The notes under the pieces are model-generated. The model had not been told where the DNA came from. It was given only the letters and a program-made list of their open reading frames with translations, and did no database searches. DNA of 64,000 bases, taken from positions 1-64,000 of the forward strand of contig NZ_AUHS01000011.1 in the NCBI RefSeq assembly GCF_000423305.1, read 5' to 3'. Positions within the stretch are counted from its first letter, which is position 1; each line of letters begins with the position of its first letter. This DNA comes from Legionella moravica DSM 19234 (lineage in GTDB: Bacteria; Pseudomonadota; Gammaproteobacteria; Legionellales; Legionellaceae). Below, in pieces: positions 20,034 to 28,229 of the stretch. The translations under genes and the position numbers were made by a program.

Positions 20034-23000
20034 ATGGAAAATAAGACTTGCATTTTGATTGGTGATGATAATCTATTAATCGAATGCGCCACGATACTGG
20101 TTCAAAGACAGTACACTATCAAGACTGTAATATCCTCATTTGAAGTCATTCAATTTTGGTGTAAGAAAAATAAAATCCCTTGCATATCCTTAGCTCAATA
20201 TGATTTATCTGAAACACAACCCAGGGTTGATTATCTATTTAGTATAGTGAATGGTCACCTTCTAAACGCCAGGCATCTTCGATGTGTGCGCCATTTTGCC
20301 TTTAATTATCATGATTCTTTGCTTCCAGCCTATGCCGGTTTGAATGCAACAACCTGGTCTATCTTAAATAATGAACCTATGCACGGCATCACCTGGCATC
20401 TTATGAATGAAAGAATTGATGCTGGCGATATTGTTTATCAAAAATCGTTTTCTTCAGAAAATAACACAGCATTGAGTTTAAATTTAAGGTGTTTTGAGGA
20501 GGCGGTCATAGGATTCAATATTCTTTTGGATAACCTGGAATCTAATCAGTTAAAATTTTGGAAGCAATCCGCTGCTGGACGAAGTTATTATGGTAAAGAT
20601 AAAGTTATTCCTCAATTGGGTTTTATTGATTGGAATACATCTGCTGAATTCATAGTTCGTATGTTTCGGGCACTAGCACATGGCCACTATCCTAATCATG
20701 TTGGAACACTTAAGTTGCTCACTCAAACTACTTCGTTAATTATTTCGTCTATGGAACAGACTAATACACACTCAACTCAAGCCAAACCAGGTGAAATCAT
20801 TGCTGCTGATGAGCAGGGAATAGAATTGGCAACCAGCTGCGGTACCTTATTAATTAAGGAATGTCGCGCTTCTTCAGGAAAAGTAATTACACCTTTAGAA
20901 TGTGCACAAGAATATGGGATGCAAATTGGATCGCATTTAGCTTGTTTTCAGTTACATGAACTTAATGAGCTGAGTCACTATTATATACAATCGCTAAATC
21001 AAGAAGCGTATTGGATAAACGAATTTCGACAGGTTGTTGAACACTCTCTTTTTTCTGAACGTGCTTATGTAAAAAAACAAGAAATGAACCAGTTTGGCTG
21101 TATTTCCTTTAAGGGTTTTGATGATGAGTTATTGAGTGTCACTTTCATTGCTACCGTATTGGTTTATTTATATCGGCTCAATGATTATGAGCGCTGTTCA
21201 TGTTTTTTATTAAAATCACCAGAGCCAGTGGGGGCATATGCTGGACGCTATTTATTTGGAGATAAACTTCCGCTTTCAGTTGATCTCCAAGCAGACAATA
21301 CTTTTGGTGATACACTGGCGTTTGTAAAAAACAAAGTGGAGTCCTTGACTCAAAGAGCACCGTATCTCATTGATTTATTAGTTCGTTATCCCTCACTTGA
21401 AGAGGTATTTATTGAACCTGTTATAACGCTCAGAATATCTCAAGATAACACTCAAACAATTCCTGAATGCTCGGTAATGCATTTTGAATTAAATGAACAA
21501 ACATCAGAATTGAATCTTTTTCATAAATTAGATTTGGATTATCAACAGGGCGGTTTACAATCCCTGATACACCACGCTCCTGAGCATCTCTCGCAGATAC
21601 TTCATCTGATTTTAGAAGCCCCAAAGTTACGCATAAATGAATTTGAACTGATTACCCCAATGGAGCGCCGTCATATTTATTTATGGGGATTTGGTGAGAA
21701 GCATCAATTGCCTTCTCAATCTATATACTCCATGTTTCACGAACAAGTGAAGAAAAGGCCGAATGCTGCGGCACTTTATTCAGAGCAACAAGTCATTACT
21801 TATCATACTTTATGGAATTGGGCAGAATCAGTCGCGAATTTTATAAGGTTATTGAATATTCCTCCACAGACTCCCATGGGCATCTATATGGAGCGTTCAA
21901 AAGAGATGCTTCCAGTAATACTTGGAATTTTAAGGGTAGGATGTATTTATGTTCCTTTGGATAGAAAATATCCATTTAAAAAAATCGAACTGATTTTAAA
22001 GGAAGCAAAGATTAACTGCATTTTTAGTAACGAAGAGTCTGCTAAAATACTCAATGATCATTTTCAAGATGATGAGTCAGTTAGGATATACCTGACCTCT
22101 GATCTCCTCTCTAATAAGCCTTGCGAAAATGCATCCCCTATTGAGGTAATTCCCTTAGAAAAGAACGATATTGCTTATTATATGTTTACCTCTGGTACAA
22201 CCGGGATCCCTAAAGGCGTGATGATATCTCATCTTAATGTCATTAATTATTGCCACTGGTTTACTCAAACGACCGATTTTAATCAAGATTCCATCATTGA
22301 TTTTTCCTCCTCCATTGCATTTGATTTATCCATTCCATGTACCTTAGCTCCGTTGATGTATGGTGGGGCTTTAGCGGTATGTTCCGATTATCAGAAGATG
22401 AGTCCTGAATTGTATTTGAAGCATTTACAAAAACATAAGATAACGCATACCGAATTAACCCCAGGATATTTGGATCTTTTGTTACAGCACCCAGATGAAA
22501 TAAAAACACTTCATCATTTAAAATACTTAATGCTTGGGGCTGATACGGTTCATATCGAAGAGGTCAAGAAATGGATGAGCTTATGTCCTGATTGTCACGT
22601 AGTGAATGAATACGGTCCAACAGAAACTACCGTTTCAGTTACCTCTTTCCGTGTGCCATCTAACAAGACATTGACCGGTACAGTGGTTCCAATTGGACAG
22701 CCTGCCTTCAATAGTTCGTGCTACATAGTCGATAAATTTATGAATTTATGTCCTATCGGTATGAAAGGAGAGTTATGTATTGGAGGGTATCAGGTTTCCT
22801 TGGGTTATCTTAATAAACCCGATCTAACCTGTAAAAAATTTATTGAAGTGTCCTTTAATGGTAAAGATAGAGTATATAAAACAGGGGATTTAGTGAGTTG
22901 GTTACCTGATGGTGTAGTGCAGTTTTTTGGACGAAACGACCACCAGGTTAAATTGCATGGTTATCGGATAGAGTTGGCTGCAATAGAATCTATCTTGATG

Positions 23001-24239
23001 AAGCATGAGCACATATCTCAAGCGGTAGTGGTGATTTGCAATGAAAATACAAATAATAAAATGTTGCGAGCCTATTTGGTAAGCGAAGATAAGTTGCTTA
23101 CTGTTAAACAGTTGAAGCACTTCTTATCGGAGTATTTACCTTCATACATGCATCCAAAAGAATATTATCTGGTTGATTTTATCCCTCTTAAAGAAAACGA
23201 AAAGATTAATTTTGATGTACTTGAAAAGCAATCTGGCAGGGTGGTGTCTTATGATCTCATTCAAAATGATACCTTAATGACTGAAATGGAGCGTCTATGC
23301 CTTGAATGTTGGAAAGAATCATTTCATATGAAAGATATTCACCTAGATGATGATTTTTTTTCAATAGGAGGTGATTCCTTAACCGCATTGCATATTATGG
23401 GGCAACTAAAAAGACTGATTTCAGTAGAAATTCATTTATCTTTATTGTTTCAGTTTCCAACGGTGCGCTCATTAGCCTCATATCTGGATGATAGATTAAA
23501 TGAGCAGGAACACTCTGAAATATCTCATCTGAGAACTCAGAATAATTCACCACTTATCAAGTTGTCTTGTGGAGCACATAAAATACCGCTTATTTTGGTT
23601 CATCCAATTGGAGGCAGCGTATTTTGGTATCAACAATTAGCACAAGAATTACAGGGAGATTTAACGGTTTATGGAATAGAGGATCCTCGTCTTAATGATT
23701 CTAATATTAAATTTTCGTCGCTTGAAGAGATGGCAACATATTATGTTGAATGCATTGCTCATAAGTACTCTGGAAAGAGAATCTGTCTTGGCGGAGCATC
23801 CTTTGGCGCAAATTTAGCTTTTGCTATGGCTCATCACATGAAAACACGGGGAATGGACATACAATTTTTAGGTATATTTGATGGGTGGCTACACTATCCA
23901 TCTACTTTGATGCAACATAATACACTAGATATGCTTACCCATAAAATTTCTGACCTGCCATCAGACGAATTATTCCGCTTGACTGCTTTAGAAGAATACA
24001 GAAGGAATTTATTACTCAGCTATAAACCTTCCCCTATAGATTGTGATGCCATCTTGTTCAAGGCCAATGAGTTATGGCCGCAATTTGCAACGGTAGATTC
24101 GTTTGATAATGGGTGGAAAAAGATTATAAGTGGTCAACTTGAAGTGAATTTGGTTCCTGGAACTCATGAAACCATGTTTTTTGCCCCTCACGTTAAATAC
24201 CTAGCAGAATTAGTGAAAAAAATAATCTACGAGACCTAA
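20034..24239 (+). CDS. One-module NRPS with N-terminal formyltransferase
   Basis: A 1401-residue peptide synthetase. Residues about 1-310 form a methionyl-tRNA-formyltransferase-like domain with its catalytic set N91, H93 and D129 (FNYHDSLLPAYAG, ERIDAGD). About 320-555 resembles the second half of a condensation domain (LPLSVDLQADNTF) but has no HHxxxDG motif. About 565-1085 is an adenylation domain (YYMFTSGTTGIPKGVM, AFDLS, NEYGPTETT, YKTGDLVSW, and a final Lys in NEKINFD). A carrier domain has its phosphopantetheine Ser at S1115 (FFSIGGDSL). The C-terminal thioesterase has S1256 in GGASFGAN. It should load one amino acid, N-formylate it while bound to the carrier, and release it by hydrolysis or transfer. 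Product and amino acid are unknown. Confidence 0.92.
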   Translation: MENKTCILIGDDNLLIECATILVQRQYTIKTVISSFEVIQFWCKKNKIPCISLAQYDLSETQPRVDYLFSIVNGHLLNARHLRCVRHFAFNYHDSLLPAYAGLNATTWSILNNEPMHGITWHLMNERIDAGDIVYQKSFSSENNTALSLNLRCFEEAVIGFNILLDNLESNQLKFWKQSAAGRSYYGKDKVIPQLGFIDWNTSAEFIVRMFRALAHGHYPNHVGTLKLLTQTTSLIISSMEQTNTHSTQAKPGEIIAADEQGIELATSCGTLLIKECRASSGKVITPLECAQEYGMQIGSHLACFQLHELNELSHYYIQSLNQEAYWINEFRQVVEHSLFSERAYVKKQEMNQFGCISFKGFDDELLSVTFIATVLVYLYRLNDYERCSCFLLKSPEPVGAYAGRYLFGDKLPLSVDLQADNTFGDTLAFVKNKVESLTQRAPYLIDLLVRYPSLEEVFIEPVITLRISQDNTQTIPECSVMHFELNEQTSELNLFHKLDLDYQQGGLQSLIHHAPEHLSQILHLILEAPKLRINEFELITPMERRHIYLWGFGEKHQLPSQSIYSMFHEQVKKRPNAAALYSEQQVITYHTLWNWAESVANFIRLLNIPPQTPMGIYMERSKEMLPVILGILRVGCIYVPLDRKYPFKKIELILKEAKINCIFSNEESAKILNDHFQDDESVRIYLTSDLLSNKPCENASPIEVIPLEKNDIAYYMFTSGTTGIPKGVMISHLNVINYCHWFTQTTDFNQDSIIDFSSSIAFDLSIPCTLAPLMYGGALAVCSDYQKMSPELYLKHLQKHKITHTELTPGYLDLLLQHPDEIKTLHHLKYLMLGADTVHIEEVKKWMSLCPDCHVVNEYGPTETTVSVTSFRVPSNKTLTGTVVPIGQPAFNSSCYIVDKFMNLCPIGMKGELCIGGYQVSLGYLNKPDLTCKKFIEVSFNGKDRVYKTGDLVSWLPDGVVQFFGRNDHQVKLHGYRIELAAIESILMKHEHISQAVVVICNENTNNKMLRAYLVSEDKLLTVKQLKHFLSEYLPSYMHPKEYYLVDFIPLKENEKINFDVLEKQSGRVVSYDLIQNDTLMTEMERLCLECWKESFHMKDIHLDDDFFSIGGDSLTALHIMGQLKRLISVEIHLSLLFQFPTVRSLASYLDDRLNEQEHSEISHLRTQNNSPLIKLSCGAHKIPLILVHPIGGSVFWYQQLAQELQGDLTVYGIEDPRLNDSNIKFSSLEEMATYYVECIAHKYSGKRICLGGASFGANLAFAMAHHMKTRGMDIQFLGIFDGWLHYPSTLMQHNTLDMLTHKISDLPSDELFRLTALEEYRRNLLLSYKPSPIDCDAILFKANELWPQFATVDSFDNGWKKIISGQLEVNLVPGTHETMFFAPHVKYLAELVKKIIYET

Positions 24240-24240
24240 A

Positions 24241-24373
24241 TTCTGTGAATGAATTTTTAATTCGTTACAAATAAGTCATCTTTGCGAAGGAAGTGAAGCA
24301 GTACAACATGTTAGCGAAGATTCGATTTACTTCGCTAACGCTTGCAATGACATTTCTTTATGTAATAAATAAA
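24241..24373 (-). repeat. Dispersed intergenic repeat, copy B
   Basis: Inverted copy of the element at 5051-5190, beginning two bases after the NRPS stop codon. The outer ends (TTCTGTGAATGAATTTTTAA and AATAAATAAA) match the other copy well; the centre is more diverged. Confidence 0.75.
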
Positions 24374-24415
24374 TTTTATTCAAGGAAATATATTTTTTGA
24401 ACCGCTACATAAAAT

Positions 24416-24547
24416 TTTGAGCTGGCCAGAAAAATTATTATTCCTAATGGCGGGCATCTCAACGAGGCTGCTGGTTATACTTCATTCCCCCAGTTACTTA
24501 TTCATTTAAAATCATTATTAAGAATAGATAGTGGCGAATTTCATTAA
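24416..24547 (+). pseudogene. Remnant of a YdeN/RBBP9-type serine hydrolase
   Basis: The frame from 24416 encodes a 43-residue stretch reading LARKIIIPNGGHLNEAAGY followed by TSFPQLLIHLK and a short tail before a stop at 24545. This closely resembles the C-terminal end of RBBP9/YdeN hydrolases, in which the His of NGGHLN completes the catalytic triad. An in-frame stop at 24410 cuts it off and no upstream part of the gene is present, so only the last quarter survives. It lies between the repeat and the next gene; the bases from 24548 to 24736 show nothing. Confidence 0.6.
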
Positions 24548-24736
24548 AAAAAGTTCACCATGACATGGTCTGATAGAGTGGATTAGGTGAAATGATGCTC
24601 TTACTTGTCAGAATTGGTTAAGAATAACAACGTTTATTTTTTATCCCAAGGAATAAGCCAAAGAGCATCAAAGTTTATCAGGTCATTTTCAACGTACAAA
24701 AGAACATACTTTTTGAAAACTCAGAACATTGTTGTG

Positions 24737-25921
24737 TTAACGTGGGCTGTCATTAATCTGTTTTAAATCGTGTTGAGCTTGTTCTTCAGCAGCTTCATCA
24801 AAAACAGGACCATTATTGTATTTGTTTTCTGGTAAAGGATTAAAGAAGTTCAGTAAGCTGCCAATGATATGCCCAAAGACATTATCCGAGGAAGTAAAGC
24901 GTTTTACTTGGCTTACTGGTTCATCAACAGAGATTAAAATTTTATCAACATAGGTATGGCAATCATTGATGCCTACTTCGTAGAGATTATAAAATTTAAC
25001 GAGATTATCGAGGCGGAGTTCATATTGATCTTGTAAAATTCTGTGCATGGCAAGCATTTTGATTAATTGTTCTCCAGTGGTTTCTCTGGATTCGCGTTGG
25101 GAGAATTCAGTTACTTCATTGGATGGTATTCCCATTTCAATCAGTTTAGGCTTATCAAGAACATCATTTATAGTGAATTTGATAAAACTATGATGCCCAA
25201 GAGTACCTTTTAATTTGGGGCTAAAAAATTCAGCCTCAATTCCCAAAATTTCATAGCGTTGTTTTGTTTTCAAGAACTCGTTGAATCGCTCTGAATCACC
25301 AGAAAAATAGTCATTCAGAACCTCATCTTTTATTTCATTCATGTAATCATGGTTTACCGAGGTCATTAGAGATTCAAAAGAAGTTTCCAGTTTCCTGACT
25401 GTATGGCGGATAAGTCGAGTTTCACTCTCTTTAAGCAGCGAGTGGGGGGCGCGATTACCCAGCACAAAGCCAACCAATAATCCGGTGAATGCTCCTATAA
25501 ATAAACCTGTAGGCAAACGGAAATTGAAAATATCACTGATGGTTAGCGAAATAGAACCTACCACCGCGCCAAACACCCCGGTAATTAATCCAATGATAAA
25601 GCCGCCGAGCTTCAATAGAGCTTGTTTGGATTGATACAAGATACCATGAGCACCGGTTTCTTTAAGTAAGGCATTGTAATTTTTAGAAATTTGTTTTAAG
25701 GCTTCAAATTGTTCTTTTAAGGGGATTTCAGGATTTTTTAAGTCGTTTATATTTTTGATGAGTGAAATTAAGTGGCGTGCAATAGGTTCAATATCTTCAG
25801 GGGAACGCTCTGATTTTACGAGATGTTCAAAAAGAGGTAATAAATAATATTTACCTTCGAATTCATGACAATGATCAATTAATTCTTTTAATTTGTTTTG
25901 CGTTTCAAAGAATAATGCCAC
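24737..25921 (-). CDS. Effector-like membrane protein with permuted papain-like signature
   Basis: A 394-residue protein not matching a characterised family. Residues 1-95 are charged and helical. Two hydrophobic, glycine-rich stretches (about 102-126 and 136-158) form a helical hairpin. The C-terminal half has a His in a strand (LGHHSFIKF, H243/H244) and, about 80 residues later, NDCHTYVDKIL with C321, the order expected of permuted NlpC/P60 or LRAT-type enzymes. The tail (residues 375-394) is polar and acid-rich (DEAAEEQAQ), common in Dot/Icm substrates. It may anchor in a host membrane and act on lipids or proteins; this is inference. Same strand as the glycosyltransferase-like gene upstream (98-base gap), possibly co-transcribed. 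Confidence 0.7.
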   Translation of the reverse strand: MALFFETQNKLKELIDHCHEFEGKYYLLPLFEHLVKSERSPEDIEPIARHLISLIKNINDLKNPEIPLKEQFEALKQISKNYNALLKETGAHGILYQSKQALLKLGGFIIGLITGVFGAVVGSISLTISDIFNFRLPTGLFIGAFTGLLVGFVLGNRAPHSLLKESETRLIRHTVRKLETSFESLMTSVNHDYMNEIKDEVLNDYFSGDSERFNEFLKTKQRYEILGIEAEFFSPKLKGTLGHHSFIKFTINDVLDKPKLIEMGIPSNEVTEFSQRESRETTGEQLIKMLAMHRILQDQYELRLDNLVKFYNLYEVGINDCHTYVDKILISVDEPVSQVKRFTSSDNVFGHIIGSLLNFFNPLPENKYNNGPVFDEAAEEQAQHDLKQINDSPR

Positions 25922-26019
25922 GGTATAGTTCCTTACTCAAATTACATTAATTAATTTTTTATGAACCTGAAACAATCCTGTGGCATAGCCTCCCAACAGG
26001 ATTGATTCTTAATTCAAAT

Positions 26020-27831
26020 TTATCTATTTAATCGACACTCACTCGTTGCTAGGCTTGGAACTGGAGTTGGTGAATGTTCTGTCTTCTCAAATAAACCAAG
26101 TCCTGGTGTATGAACTGGCTCATTGCCCGCTTCAGTTGGATTGACCTTGGGTTGAGTCGCTACAGGAACATGTTTAGGTTCTTCTTTAAGGGAAATGGTT
26201 CTGTTGGTAGTCAGGCCAAAAACGATGGCAGTCATACAGTTTTTCTCAAGCGATTCAATGAGGTTTTTGGTCTGACTGTAAAAAAGGCCTGCATACACTA
26301 TGTCTTTTTTCAAGTGGATGTCTTTTACAGCATCTCTGAATTGATTCGTATCAAAAATATCATTTTGAAAACACGCTAAAACCTGTTGGAGTGCCTTGAT
26401 TTTTTCCTGTTTTCTTCTTGGGAAAAATAATCCCCAAAAGCCAGTTAAATTGGACTCGAGATTTTTGATGTGTTGTTCCACGTTTTTTCGAGTCGTGTGT
26501 AACAGGCCTGGCAATTCTTTTTCAAATGTATTTTTTTGAATTTCCAGAAGTTCTCCACGGGATTTTTGTAATTGTGCTCCAGTTTCCAACCAGGAGGAAT
26601 CATTGAGCTTTCCATCTTCCGAGCCTAAAAAGGTCATCATCCCAAATACGCTCTCCCGCATTGATATGGAGTTTTGCGATTGAAATGCTTTTTTCAACCC
26701 GTAGTGATTGAAGGAGTATTGTTGAATGAAATGATCAAAATCAATGGAATTAAAAACATAACCGTTGAATAAGAATTTCGCAATTGCTATTGGTCCAGTG
26801 GTACAGACTACTATAGACTTCAGATACAGGGTACGTTCCTTTTTCATGAGGTAAGCCAATAGTTTCTCATCAGACTGTTGCAGCGCCCCTTTAATTTCAT
26901 AGTATTCATTTCTAAAGAATAACCATTTAAAGAATCCAAGCTGATCCTTTAATTCCTTTCTTAATCGTTGCGTTACAGATTGATGCGTTTCGTCTGCAGA
27001 AACTTTGTTGAAATCAAGAAATTTGATTGGATCATTCATTATTTCATTAATGTATTTTCTTAGTTCTCGTGAGGATGGTTCTTCTCCTTGGGTAAATATA
27101 TTTTTAGAGCGAGCGATGTAAATCGACTCGGATCGATTTCTCATAAAACTGATTAGGTATTTATTTAAATAACTTCCCCTGCCAAACTCTTCTTCTGTAT
27201 TTTCAATAAAATCATTGGTGTATTGACTTAATACCTGAATTATTCCTTGTTGCACTTTTTCGATTTCTTCTTGCGCAGCATTGGGATCAGCTATGGCAAT
27301 GTAATCATTGTTAGATAAAATGATGTCTTTATTTCGGATTCGTAAACTGCCGATATTCAATAACAGCGGTGCTTTAACGCTAATTCGTGCAGGGAGTTTT
27401 GACGTATCGACAGGGACATCAAAATCGGTATATGTCCCTAGAGAATAAACAGGTGATAACCATCTGAGTATGTCGCTGGCAACAGCAAGGTTTCCACCTT
27501 CATTGAGATGAGTAATCTCATCTCTATAAAATTCATATAATTTTTTTTCATTTTCTGTTGTCAGGTTCTCAGGAAATTGATGCGCATCAACGGGGGTAAT
27601 TCGATGTTCTGCACAGAAGCGGTATAAATTTTTGATCGCTTGTTCGTTTAGCAAGGAGGAATCATAAATCAGGCTAATTGAATCAGTGGGGTTTTTTTCA
27701 CGCATGCTGATTAATCGCATCTGATTCTCAGTATTCATAAAAATACCGGGTTTGTTACTCAGCCAAATTTTGACATGAAGATGAGGATTATATTGATACA
27801 CTTTCTTTGCGGAATCTGACATGGTGGACAT
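26020..27831 (-). CDS. Candidate effector glycosyltransferase (TcdA/TcdB-like DXD)
   Basis: A 603-residue protein whose N-terminal 200 residues resemble the glycosyltransferase fold of large clostridial toxins and Legionella relatives. Landmarks are HVKIWLSNKPG near residue 19, the helix NLAVASDILRWL with D120, and the DXD-type metal/sugar site TYTDFDVPVD (D136, D138); these line up with the ASDILR...LDVDMLP stretch of the toxins. The remaining 400 residues are helical, with one hydrophobic patch near 340-355, and end in a Pro-rich tail. It probably uses a UDP- or GDP-sugar to modify a host protein. The ATG at 27831 is used; the ATG three codons later (27822) has AGGA better placed. Substrate unknown. 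Confidence 0.75.
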   Translation of the reverse strand: MSTMSDSAKKVYQYNPHLHVKIWLSNKPGIFMNTENQMRLISMREKNPTDSISLIYDSSLLNEQAIKNLYRFCAEHRITPVDAHQFPENLTTENEKKLYEFYRDEITHLNEGGNLAVASDILRWLSPVYSLGTYTDFDVPVDTSKLPARISVKAPLLLNIGSLRIRNKDIILSNNDYIAIADPNAAQEEIEKVQQGIIQVLSQYTNDFIENTEEEFGRGSYLNKYLISFMRNRSESIYIARSKNIFTQGEEPSSRELRKYINEIMNDPIKFLDFNKVSADETHQSVTQRLRKELKDQLGFFKWLFFRNEYYEIKGALQQSDEKLLAYLMKKERTLYLKSIVVCTTGPIAIAKFLFNGYVFNSIDFDHFIQQYSFNHYGLKKAFQSQNSISMRESVFGMMTFLGSEDGKLNDSSWLETGAQLQKSRGELLEIQKNTFEKELPGLLHTTRKNVEQHIKNLESNLTGFWGLFFPRRKQEKIKALQQVLACFQNDIFDTNQFRDAVKDIHLKKDIVYAGLFYSQTKNLIESLEKNCMTAIVFGLTTNRTISLKEEPKHVPVATQPKVNPTEAGNEPVHTPGLGLFEKTEHSPTPVPSLATSECRLNR

Positions 27832-28229
27832 CCTGAGTGCTAAAAGAGCAAATTAAAGACAATTGTTTGAATATGATACATTAGAAATCTTAATAAATTA
27901 TTAAATGAGGCAAAAATTAAAATCAGTCAGGACGTTTTCAGAGGATGACTATTCATCATCGAACACTTGAAATTAAAAGCCTTTGATGTGGTGCCACGAA
28001 ATGGTTGGTCATCGGGCAAATGCAGTTATGGCTTGTTTATTGTTTATGGGGACTAATCTCTTGTTTCATTGAGAATAGACGACAATTACCATACTTCCTT
28101 GGGGGAGGCGCAAAATTGCCGCTTGAGAACAGAATTTGCCGGGTCAAGTGACATCATGTGAATAGATCAAGCAGCATCGATGCATTGATAATGTGCCAGC
28201 ACGTTGGGATTTTTTTAAAATGCCTCTGA
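27832..28229. other. Gene-free interval
   Basis: About 400 bases between two minus-strand genes. A TTAGAAATCTTAA stretch at 27881-27893, about 50 bases upstream of the glycosyltransferase gene, is a partial match to the GacA-type box but not a convincing one. No RNA gene, full-length palindrome or gene remnant is recognised. Confidence 0.4.

Noticed and set aside
27881-27893. Possible LetA/GacA box upstream of the glycosyltransferase gene
   Set aside because: Only one half of the palindromic box is a good match, and such AT-rich matches are expected by chance.
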